Shown one piece after another: positions 1 through 5,094 of a DNA stretch of 6,872 bases. Source of the DNA: CAZCJU01 sp964498965 (lineage in GTDB: Bacteria; Bacillota; Clostridia; Oscillospirales; CAG-272); contig CAZCJU010000075.1 in assembly GCA_964498965.1 (NCBI GenBank), positions 1-6,872 of the forward strand, given 5' to 3'. Each line of letters starts with the position of its first letter. The stretch's first letter is position 1. The position numbers and the translations under genes are program-made. Below the pieces are notes generated by a model. It was given only the letters and a program-made list of their open reading frames with translations. It was not told the origin of the DNA and did no database searches.

Positions 1-996
1 CGGACGCAGAGCGAACACCTCCTTGTCCTTTTCGGGATCGCCGAGAACGAACATACTGTCAAGATAGTGATCCCAGTGACCGGAAAGCTTATACAGGTCG
101 GATTTCGCCATAAGCGGCGTACGCGTCATGACGTAGCCGTATTCGTTTTCTTCCTTGTCCTGAACATAGCGGTTCAAAATTTGGAAAAGCTTCGCTCCCT
201 TGGGCATATAGCAGGGAAGTCCCTGTCCCACGTATTCGCTTGTGCAGAAGTATTTAAGCTCGCGTCCGAGCTTGTTGTGATCGCGTTTTTTTGCTTCCTC
301 TACCGCCGTTAAATAGTCGTTAAGCTCTTGCTTGGACGGAAAAGCGACACCGTTGATACGCTGAAGCATTTTCTTTGAGCTGTCGTTGTCGTGATAAGCT
401 CCCGTGCATTGGATAAGCTTTACGGCTTTTACGACGCCCGTCGAGAACAGATGCGGTCCCGTACACATATCGGTGAATTCGCCCTGCCGGTAGAACGACA
501 GAACGGCATTGTCGGGAAGAGAAGCTATCTTTTCGAGCTTGTACGGCTGAGCCTTCTCGGTCATAAACGCAACTGCATCGTTGCGGGATAAAACGAATCG
601 TTCAAGCTTGAGATTTTCCTTAATGATCTTGTTCATTTCGCTCTCAAGCTGCTTCAAAACATCAAGCGTGAACGGGGTATCGCAGTCTATATCGTAGAAA
701 AATCCGTTTTCGGTAGACGGACCCTTGTCAAGCTTGGCATCGGGGAAAAGCCTCAATACGGCTTGAGCTAAAATATGACTTGCCGTGTGACGGAATACGA
801 GCTTGCCATCGTTGTCATCGAATGTCAACAGCTCGACCGTGCAGTCGCCGTCAAGCGGTGCGGTAAGCTCCGTTATCGTGCCGTTGACCTTGGCACATAT
901 TACCTTTTTGTCGATAAGCTCCGCTTGCTTTGCCGCTTCGTATACGGATAAAGCTTCATCGACCTCGATCGTTTTTGTTCCGAAATCAATTTTCAT
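1..996 (-). CDS. thrS: Threonyl-tRNA synthetase, N-terminal half (cut by window edge)
   Basis: Charges tRNA-Thr with threonine in the cytoplasm and edits mischarged Ser-tRNA. The visible 332 residues from the ATG at 996 cover an N-terminal TGS domain (about 1-62), then the second additional (editing) domain with its H70-x3-H74 pair and the C178/H182 pair in a C-T-G-P-H motif. The start of the class II catalytic core follows, with a motif-1-like S-G-H-W-D-H-Y stretch near residue 305. The frame is open to the left edge and breaks off at A-L-R-P, just where the family continues with the M-N-C-P zinc-site motif. The family is about 640 residues long, so roughly half is missing. The start is backed by GAGG at 1005-1008, eight bases upstream. 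It lies 29 bases after the 174-residue anchored-protein gene, with no terminator between, so both should be on the T-box-controlled transcript. Confidence 0.97.
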   Translation of the reverse strand, partial: MKIDFGTKTIEVDEALSVYEAAKQAELIDKKVICAKVNGTITELTAPLDGDCTVELLTFDDNDGKLVFRHTASHILAQAVLRLFPDAKLDKGPSTENGFFYDIDCDTPFTLDVLKQLESEMNKIIKENLKLERFVLSRNDAVAFMTEKAQPYKLEKIASLPDNAVLSFYRQGEFTDMCTGPHLFSTGVVKAVKLIQCTGAYHDNDSSKKMLQRINGVAFPSKQELNDYLTAVEEAKKRDHNKLGRELKYFCTSEYVGQGLPCYMPKGAKLFQILNRYVQDKEENEYGYVMTRTPLMAKSDLYKLSGHWDHYLDSMFVLGDPEKDKEVFALRP

Positions 997-1025
997 TTTG
1001 TTTTCCTCACATATATAAAGTATTA

Positions 1026-1550
1026 TTACTTGCTTGTTTCGTTATCAAACTCCGAACGTATGCGTGCGTATACGCTTTGCTCGAAGCCGTCGTGCGTCAG
1101 CGTCAACAAACGTACGCCCGATGACGTATTTAGATATATCTTGACCTCGTCCCGTTCCGCAGTATCGAAATCGTAATTTGTCGGTATGGTAAAGCCGTTT
1201 GTTCCGACTTCACCCGCAAGCTTGAGCAGCTCGCCGTTTTCGCCCTCGCTCTGCGTATGTTCACCATTTGAACTTGCCTTGTGCCGAACGCCGTTTTTGT
1301 CGAAATATACATATTCGCACGTCACTCCGTCACGTTTAACGGCTTCTTCTATCATGACACCGTATATTTCAAACTCCGTATCGTCAACGGTCGTTTCATC
1401 TGCGGCGTAATTGTAAAGCAACAGTTCGACCTTGCCCTGCGTGTATGAGGTCGCAACCTCGGGGGACGGCGGATTTTTTATCTGATATACCGTGAACATT
1501 ACCGATACCGCAACGAAAGCGGCGATAACCGGGATAAGTATTTTTTTCAT
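1026..1550 (-). CDS. Signal-anchored protein of unknown function, first gene after the T-box
   Basis: I do not recognise this 174-residue protein. It starts M-K-K-I-L-I-P-V, followed by one hydrophobic segment at about residues 4-24 (an N-terminal anchor or uncleaved signal) with no lipobox cysteine. A Pro-rich hinge (N-P-P-S-P) comes next, then a soluble, acidic, Thr/Ser/Glu-rich domain that would lie outside the membrane. The ATG at 1550 is chosen because AGGAGG (1557-1562) sits six bases upstream. A longer reading frame to 1625 would begin inside the T-box terminator region and is not credible. It is the gene nearest the T-box leader and is followed after 29 bases by thrS, so it is expected to be induced when tRNA-Thr is uncharged. 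Threonine is fairly frequent but not extreme. It could be an anchored accessory protein unrelated to threonine that merely sits in the operon. Confidence 0.85.
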   Translation of the reverse strand: MKKILIPVIAAFVAVSVMFTVYQIKNPPSPEVATSYTQGKVELLLYNYAADETTVDDTEFEIYGVMIEEAVKRDGVTCEYVYFDKNGVRHKASSNGEHTQSEGENGELLKLAGEVGTNGFTIPTNYDFDTAERDEVKIYLNTSSGVRLLTLTHDGFEQSVYARIRSEFDNETSK

Positions 1551-1565
1551 TTTGTCCCTCCTGTG

Positions 1566-1775
1566 GGAAAAATAAACGCCTCGACGGTTACTGCCGTCGA
1601 GGCACATTCGTGCGGTTCCACTCAACTTTATACTCTATTACCCTGTAACGGGCGTACCCGTGCCGCCATTTCCTGCGGCATAAAACGAAGCGGTACCGCA
1701 AAACGTGTTCCCCTACCGTCCTTTCAGCCCGCGAAACGGCTCTCTGTGAGGTTAAGTCCGTGCGACATATCTTCA
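1566..1775 (-). promoter_or_regulatory. T-box riboswitch leader (probably tRNA-Thr sensing)
   Basis: Reading the minus strand from about 1775, the leader has the hallmarks of a T-box. There is an AGAGAG box followed by a CCGTTTC...GAAAGGACGG hairpin (distal part of Stem I). A short linker hairpin TGCCGC/GCGGCA follows, then the highly conserved CGGG-TACG-CCCGTTACAG segment, then the T-box AGTGGAACCGC (about 1612-1623), then a terminator. My hand fold pairs GAAG with CTTC at the base of Stem I and CGCA with TGCG above it. This leaves an internal loop whose 3' strand is AACACGTTT (1701-1709). That loop contains overlapping Thr codons ACA and ACG, besides AAC and CAC. The UGGA in the T-box should pair with a U73-type acceptor end, which I recall for Gram-positive tRNA-Thr and which argues against His. 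Thr specificity is inferred mainly from thrS two genes downstream. Confidence 0.93.
1568..1603 (-). terminator. Intrinsic terminator of the T-box leader
   Basis: A perfect 10-bp stem (GCCTCGACGG with CCGTCGAGGC, arms 1594-1603 and 1578-1587) with a six-base loop is followed on the minus strand by GTTTATTTTT. It lies between the T-box sequence and the ribosome binding site of the anchored-protein gene. It is therefore the conditional terminator that an uncharged tRNA would prevent from forming. Confidence 0.92.
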
Positions 1776-1781
1776 ATATAC

Positions 1782-1810
1782 ATCATATCACTTTTTTTCC
1801 CGTTTGTCAA
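1782..1810 (-). promoter_or_regulatory. Sigma-A promoter for the T-box / anchored protein / thrS operon
   Basis: On the minus strand TTGACA (1805-1810) and TATGAT (1782-1787) are separated by exactly 17 bases. Transcription should start near 1775, just upstream of the Stem I base. The -35 box lies only 38 bases beyond the stop codon of the upstream lipoprotein gene. I see no strong terminator in that gap, only a weak GCAAA/TTTGC pairing, so some read-through from upstream is possible. Confidence 0.9.
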
Positions 1811-1848
1811 GTAATTTGAGCAAAAAACAAGCTTTGCCGACCGAATTT

Positions 1849-2418
1849 TCAATCGTGCAACATTACGGTGAATGCGAATGATGTATCGGTTTTTTCACCG
1901 TTTGCGTAATACACGATGTTCCCGGTGTTGTTGTCGGGTTTTGTTGCGACGGCGGCTGTCAGTCCGTCGTTTTGCGTGACGAAAACAAGCAGATACCTGC
2001 CGCTTTTGCTTTTGACGCTTGCGGAAAAATATACGCCGTGGACCTCGCCGTTTTCTTCGACGTATATCCAGTCGCGAATAAGCGGCTCGGAAAGAACGCT
2101 TTCGGAATAGTCACCGCCGTAAGAATACAATTCGACCGAAACGTATCCGTTTGAGCCGAATGCCGAAAGCTCAAGCCCCGTTAAGGAACCTTCGGTCGAA
2201 AAAGCAATACCGTAATGAGTGTTTTTTTGTAAAACCGACGAAGAAGAGCCTTTACCGAAAAGCGAAAGCGAACCGCTATGCGGGTCGGATATTCCGCCGA
2301 CTGCGGGAGAACTCTCCGATCTCGTCAGAACGACCTCCTTTTCGTCGGATATACCGCCGCACGACGAAAGCAGAAGCAGTGCGGAGATGATCACCGACAG
2401 ACGGCGAGTTTTTGTCAA
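1849..2418 (-). CDS. Small lipoprotein of unknown function
   Basis: A 189-residue predicted lipoprotein of no family I recognise. The N terminus is basic (M-T-K-T-R-R), followed by a hydrophobic core and the lipobox L-L-S-S-C with the lipidated Cys at residue 20. A low-complexity Ser/Gly/Glu segment follows. The remaining ~125 residues alternate aromatic and polar residues, with many V-x-L-x and Y-x-Y patterns that suggest a beta-sandwich domain. I prefer the TTG start at 2418: AAGGA at 2428-2432 lies nine bases upstream, and the TTG overlaps the TGA stop of the dipeptidase gene as TTGA, a typical coupled junction. The alternative ATG at 2436 adds six residues but has no good ribosome binding site. 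It probably shares the dipeptidase transcript and is coupled to its translation. It may be a substrate-binding or envelope partner of the dipeptidase, but nothing visible proves this. Confidence 0.85.
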   Translation of the reverse strand: MTKTRRLSVIISALLLLSSCGGISDEKEVVLTRSESSPAVGGISDPHSGSLSLFGKGSSSSVLQKNTHYGIAFSTEGSLTGLELSAFGSNGYVSVELYSYGGDYSESVLSEPLIRDWIYVEENGEVHGVYFSASVKSKSGRYLLVFVTQNDGLTAAVATKPDNNTGNIVYYANGEKTDTSFAFTVMLHD

Positions 2419-3404
2419 CCGAGTATTTCCTTGCATATTCCGAATACGTTTTTGTACATTACTTTTTCAATTGTGCTTTCCTTTAAGCCTCTTTTACGCA
2501 TTTCTCTTTCGAGCAACGGCATATACGAGGAATTTTTGATTTCGAGATTAAGGCTGTCGACCCCGTCGAAATCCGTGCCTATTGCGGGCAGATTTTCGCC
2601 TCCGACGTTTATCATGTGCATAACATGATCTATCGCACGCTCCGCCGTAACGCCGTAATCGGCAACGCTTGTGTGAGTGTGGATGAACGGCGAGCAGAAG
2701 TTTACCCCGGCAACACAGCCGTGTTCTCCCATTGCCTTAATCATATCGTCGTCGAGGTTTCGTGCATTGTCACATAAGGCACGGCAGTTCGAATGACTTG
2801 CGACAAACGGCTTTTTCGCCGCTTTAAGCACGTCCCAAAGTCCCGCATCGGAAATGTGCGAAATGTCCGCTATTATTCCGAGCCGTTCAAGCTCTGCCAA
2901 AAATTCGAAGCCCAGCGGCGTTAAGCCGTCGTGCTTTTCGAGTGTCGAATCGCCCGTTTCGGGATTGAAGCCGTTAGGCGTGGAAAGCGTGTTCACGTAA
3001 TTCCAAGTGAAATTTATCATGCGAACGCCTCTGTCGTACAGCTTTTGTACACGCAAAATGTCGTTTTCGATCACTCCGCCCTCTTCTACCGTGAGAAGTG
3101 CGGACAGTATTCCGTTTTCGCTGTTGGCTTTTATCTGCTCCGTGTTCGTTACATGACGTATGTATTTTGAATTTGCTTCGATCTGCTCGAAAAACAGATC
3201 TATAAGCGTATTTACGTATTCGAACGGACCCTTGTCGCGACGCAGATCGACAAATGCGGCAAAGCATTGCACCATGCAGTCGCCGCCGAGCATTTTTTTT
3301 ATGTCCACGTGCTGATCGTTTTCGTAAAGCCCGTAGGGCTTGCCGTCACGCTTTCTGTAGTACATTTCCGCGACCGTGTCGCAGTGCATATCAATATATT
3401 TCAT
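2415..3404 (-). CDS. Membrane dipeptidase family M19 (renal-dipeptidase-like) metallopeptidase
   Basis: Predicted zinc-dependent dipeptidase of 329 residues, the usual length for bacterial M19 enzymes. These hydrolyse dipeptides, often including those with a D-residue at the C-terminal side. Visible ligands and active-site elements are H7-x-D9 in D-M-H-C-D-T, the bridging Glu in V-E-E-G-G (E108), H183 in D-I-S-H-I-S, H204 in A-S-H-S-N-C-R with R208, and D278/D280 in G-T-D-F-D-G. The region matching the mammalian substrate-binding His reads N-F-T-W-N, a common bacterial variant. There is no signal peptide, so it should act in the cytoplasm, for example on imported or recycled peptides. The ATG at 3404 is chosen over 3446 because AAAGGAAG (3412-3419) lies seven bases upstream and the promoter covers the longer version. 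A lipoprotein gene follows with a TTGA overlap. Confidence 0.95.
   Translation of the reverse strand: MKYIDMHCDTVAEMYYRKRDGKPYGLYENDQHVDIKKMLGGDCMVQCFAAFVDLRRDKGPFEYVNTLIDLFFEQIEANSKYIRHVTNTEQIKANSENGILSALLTVEEGGVIENDILRVQKLYDRGVRMINFTWNYVNTLSTPNGFNPETGDSTLEKHDGLTPLGFEFLAELERLGIIADISHISDAGLWDVLKAAKKPFVASHSNCRALCDNARNLDDDMIKAMGEHGCVAGVNFCSPFIHTHTSVADYGVTAERAIDHVMHMINVGGENLPAIGTDFDGVDSLNLEIKNSSYMPLLEREMRKRGLKESTIEKVMYKNVFGICKEILG
2428..2432 (-). promoter_or_regulatory. Ribosome binding site deciding the TTG start of the lipoprotein
   Basis: AAGGA on the minus strand lies nine bases before the TTG at 2418 and inside the last codons of the dipeptidase gene. The competing ATG at 2436 lies upstream of this site and has only a weak CGGAAT before it. 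Confidence 0.6.
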
Positions 3405-3436
3405 TTTCAAACTTCCTTTCGGTTGCTTCGCATGGT

Positions 3437-3465
3437 ATTGTACCACACAAATAACAAAAATTCAA
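3437..3465 (-). promoter_or_regulatory. Promoter of the dipeptidase-lipoprotein operon
   Basis: On the minus strand TTGAAT (3460-3465) is 17 bases from TACAAT (3437-3442), which is preceded by TGG, giving an extended -10. It lies about 33 bases upstream of the dipeptidase ATG. Its -35 region lies inside the spacer of the divergent amidase promoter. Confidence 0.75.
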
Positions 3466-3479
3466 GCTTTTCATATAAT
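3451..3479 (+). promoter_or_regulatory. Promoter of the amidase gene
   Basis: A perfect TATAAT at 3474-3479 has a weaker -35, ATAACA at 3451-3456, at 17 bases. It would start transcription around 3486, giving a short leader before the ribosome binding site GGAGG at 3497-3501. It interleaves with the divergent dipeptidase promoter over 3451-3465. Confidence 0.72.
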
Positions 3480-3506
3480 ATTACCGAAAAATTATCGGAG
3501 GTGCGT

Positions 3507-4067
3507 ATGCCAATCAAAATATTTATCGATCAAGGCCATAATCCGAGAAATCCGAACTCGGGTGCGGAGGGAAACGGACTTCAGGAAGCGGATCTTACAT
3601 ATCAAATCGGGATATTGTTGCGTGATATGCTGAACGATGACCCGAATTTCGAGGCGATAACATCGCGCAATTCACCGAATGAGATACTCGGAACGTCGAA
3701 CTCCTCATCTCTGGCGGCTCGTGCTAATGCCGCTAACGAATGGGGTGCGGATTATTTCATAAGCCTGCACGCCAATGCGTCGACCTTGCCAGAAGCAACG
3801 GGAAGCGAAGCATATGTTTATTCCCTCTCGTCGCAGGCCTATCCGCTCGCCGAAAGCATATTGCTGTGGCTTCAATATATAGTCGGTACGCAGTCGAGAG
3901 GAACGTTTGCCCGTCCCACACTGTATGTGCTTCGCAAAACGGCAATGCCGGCGTTGTTGCTTGAAATGGGCTTTATCACAAACAGTGAGGAGGCGGCGGC
4001 GATGAACGAAAGACCCGCCGATTATGCTCTCGGCATATACGACGGGATAGTTAATTATTTTAATTGA
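3507..4067 (+). CDS. N-acetylmuramoyl-L-alanine amidase, amidase_3 family
   Basis: A 186-residue single-domain zinc amidase, predicted to cut the bond between N-acetylmuramic acid and L-alanine of peptidoglycan. The family signature is complete: H11 in I-D-Q-G-H-N-P, E27 in N-G-L-Q-E, H88 in I-S-L-H-A-N-A as zinc ligands, and the catalytic E153 in L-L-L-E-M-G-F-I-T-N. The S-L-A-A-R-A-N-A-A-N and T-L-Y-V-L-R segments are also typical. The ATG at 3507 follows GGAGG by five bases; a longer frame from 3267 runs through the promoter and antisense to the dipeptidase and is rejected. There is no signal peptide, no membrane segment and no cell-wall-binding repeat. The protein must therefore act inside (recycling, or released on lysis or during sporulation) or leave by an unconventional route. 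It is divergent from the dipeptidase gene, and its 3' end overlaps that of the SGNH hydrolase gene by 13 bases. Confidence 0.95.
   Translation: MPIKIFIDQGHNPRNPNSGAEGNGLQEADLTYQIGILLRDMLNDDPNFEAITSRNSPNEILGTSNSSSLAARANAANEWGADYFISLHANASTLPEATGSEAYVYSLSSQAYPLAESILLWLQYIVGTQSRGTFARPTLYVLRKTAMPALLLEMGFITNSEEAAAMNERPADYALGIYDGIVNYFN
4055..4067. other. Tail-to-tail overlap of amidase and SGNH hydrolase genes
   Basis: The plus-strand amidase stop (TGA, 4065-4067) lies inside the last codons of the minus-strand SGNH gene, whose TAA is at 4055-4057. No hairpin terminator for either gene is visible in or around the overlap. Each transcript is therefore likely to run into the other gene as antisense RNA. 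Confidence 0.85.
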
Positions 4068-4861
4068 GGATCGAGAGCTTCGTCGTATACCGGTGACGAA
4101 ATAAGTCCGACCTGACGAAAATCCTCGTAATCGTGGCGTATGATGTAATCGATGTAGCTTTCGATGAGCTTTGCCGTCATTCTGTAGCCGGACGGATTGA
4201 GATGCCCGTAAAGATAAAAACGCTTTTTGAAATCCGCATCGTGAACGGGACAGTAACGGTAAAGGTCTATAACGTGAGTGTGCGGGAAAAGCTTTGAAAG
4301 CTCCCAAAGCAATTCGGCGTGCTTTTTCTTTCCCTCATCCTCCGCAATGCCCTCTCTCGGCATCGTCACGAGGAAAAAACGTGCGTGCGGTTGCATGGAC
4401 CGTATACGCTGTATTATCGTTGCGTAGCAACCCGCAAAATCGTCGGCGTTTTTCGTGAAATCATCGGGACATATGCTGTCGATCGAGCCGAGAGGCTGCT
4501 TTAAACCGAACAAATCATTTATGCCGAGAGCGATTATGTATGCCTGACACAACTTGTCGGTGTCCCAAAAACCGTTGCTTAAGGCAAAGCCGTTTATGTA
4601 TTCCGTCGCCGTCATGCCGCCCCGGGAAAAATTGTATACACGAGAGCCGCAGTCGCGTGCCAAAAACTGACCCCATGAGTAGTCGAACATATCGTGATAG
4701 CTCTTTGTTCCGTCTTTTCCGCACGCTTCGAATTCACCCGACGAAAGACTGTCGCCTATACAGCAGATCGTTCTGAAGATCCCGCAGTAGCCGCCGTCGC
4801 TTACAATGCGGTCGAGCGGCTTTTCGTTTGTATCAATATTTAAATATTCGTAAACATTCAT
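4055..4861 (-). CDS. SGNH/GDSL-family hydrolase (esterase/acetylesterase-like)
   Basis: A 268-residue predicted ester hydrolase. Blocks in order are C-I-G-D-S-L with the nucleophile S38, N-F-S-R-G-G with G81, A-L-G-I-N-D with N115, and the late G-H-L-N-P-S-G-Y block with the catalytic His H220. The Asp that normally stands three residues before this His is replaced by Leu (L217), so the triad is incomplete or uses another acid. No signal peptide is visible, suggesting cytoplasmic action. Substrate cannot be read from sequence; deacetylation of a sugar or cell-wall component is one possibility given the neighbours. The ATG at 4861 follows GGGAGG (4871-4876) by nine bases. The gene is monocistronic, driven by its own promoter at 4889-4917, and ends tail-to-tail with the amidase gene, the last 13 bases being shared. 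Confidence 0.93.
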   Translation of the reverse strand: MNVYEYLNIDTNEKPLDRIVSDGGYCGIFRTICCIGDSLSSGEFEACGKDGTKSYHDMFDYSWGQFLARDCGSRVYNFSRGGMTATEYINGFALSNGFWDTDKLCQAYIIALGINDLFGLKQPLGSIDSICPDDFTKNADDFAGCYATIIQRIRSMQPHARFFLVTMPREGIAEDEGKKKHAELLWELSKLFPHTHVIDLYRYCPVHDADFKKRFYLYGHLNPSGYRMTAKLIESYIDYIIRHDYEDFRQVGLISSPVYDEALDPQLK

Positions 4862-4888
4862 TCTGAAATACCTCCCTTGCTTTTCGAT

Positions 4889-4917
4889 ATTATATCATTT
4901 ATATGGCAAAAAGTCAA
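4889..4917 (-). promoter_or_regulatory. Promoter of the SGNH hydrolase gene
   Basis: On the minus strand TTGACT (4912-4917) and TATAAT (4889-4894) stand 17 bases apart. The expected start near 4882 leaves a short leader that contains the GGGAGG site. Confidence 0.88.
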
Positions 4918-4975
4918 CACGATTTGCCGATATTTACCTCGTTTTTGCCGTTGTGACCGCAAAAATTCGAAAAGT

Positions 4976-4991
4976 CGATGAAAAATCATCG
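4976..4991. repeat. Short inverted repeat in the divergent intergenic region
   Basis: CGATGA-AAAA-TCATCG is a perfect 6-bp inverted repeat between the two divergent promoters (4889-4917 and 5038-5066). It is a possible operator or chance; it has no U-tract. The rest of 4918-5037 is AT-rich and shows two similar GATATTT-containing stretches (around 4924-4938 and 4995-5009) but no gene. Confidence 0.4.
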
Positions 4992-5037
4992 TAAATGCGG
5001 ATATTTGCACAAAACAGACAAAAAATACGCTTGGGTG

Positions 5038-5066
5038 TTGCATTGTGACGAATTTTGTGATATAAT
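5038..5066 (+). promoter_or_regulatory. Promoter of the GT80-like lipoprotein gene
   Basis: TTGCAT (5038-5043) and a perfect TATAAT (5061-5066) with a 17-base spacer; TGA before the -10 makes it an extended -10. Transcription should start near 5073, about 20 bases before the ATG, so the leader is very short. Confidence 0.82.
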
Positions 5067-5094
5067 ACGTAAAAACGTAACAAAAGGAGAAAAC

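Noticed and set aside
1551..1625. Upstream ATG extending the 174-residue anchored protein by 25 residues
   Set aside because: It lies in the T-box and terminator sequence, lacks a ribosome binding site, and hides the clear AGGAGG before the ATG at 1550.
1588..1776. 62-codon reading frame in the leader that could be a leader peptide
   Set aside because: It spans the T-box RNA structures, which explain the sequence, and it has no ribosome binding site or Thr codon run.
1811..1848. Possible terminator after the small lipoprotein gene
   Set aside because: Only a weak five-base GCAAA/TTTGC pairing can be formed and the T-run lies in the loop, so it is not convincing.
3267..3506. Longer N terminus for the amidase
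   Set aside because: It runs antisense to the dipeptidase gene and through both divergent promoters; GGAGG precedes the ATG at 3507.
3705..4307. 200-codon minus-strand frame across the amidase/SGNH junction
   Set aside because: Composition is Arg/Ser-rich shadow sequence, and it conflicts with two well-supported genes.
4978..5094. Longer N terminus for the GT80-like lipoprotein
   Set aside because: It would start upstream of the promoter at 5038-5066 and bury the signal sequence; AAGGAG precedes the ATG at 5095.
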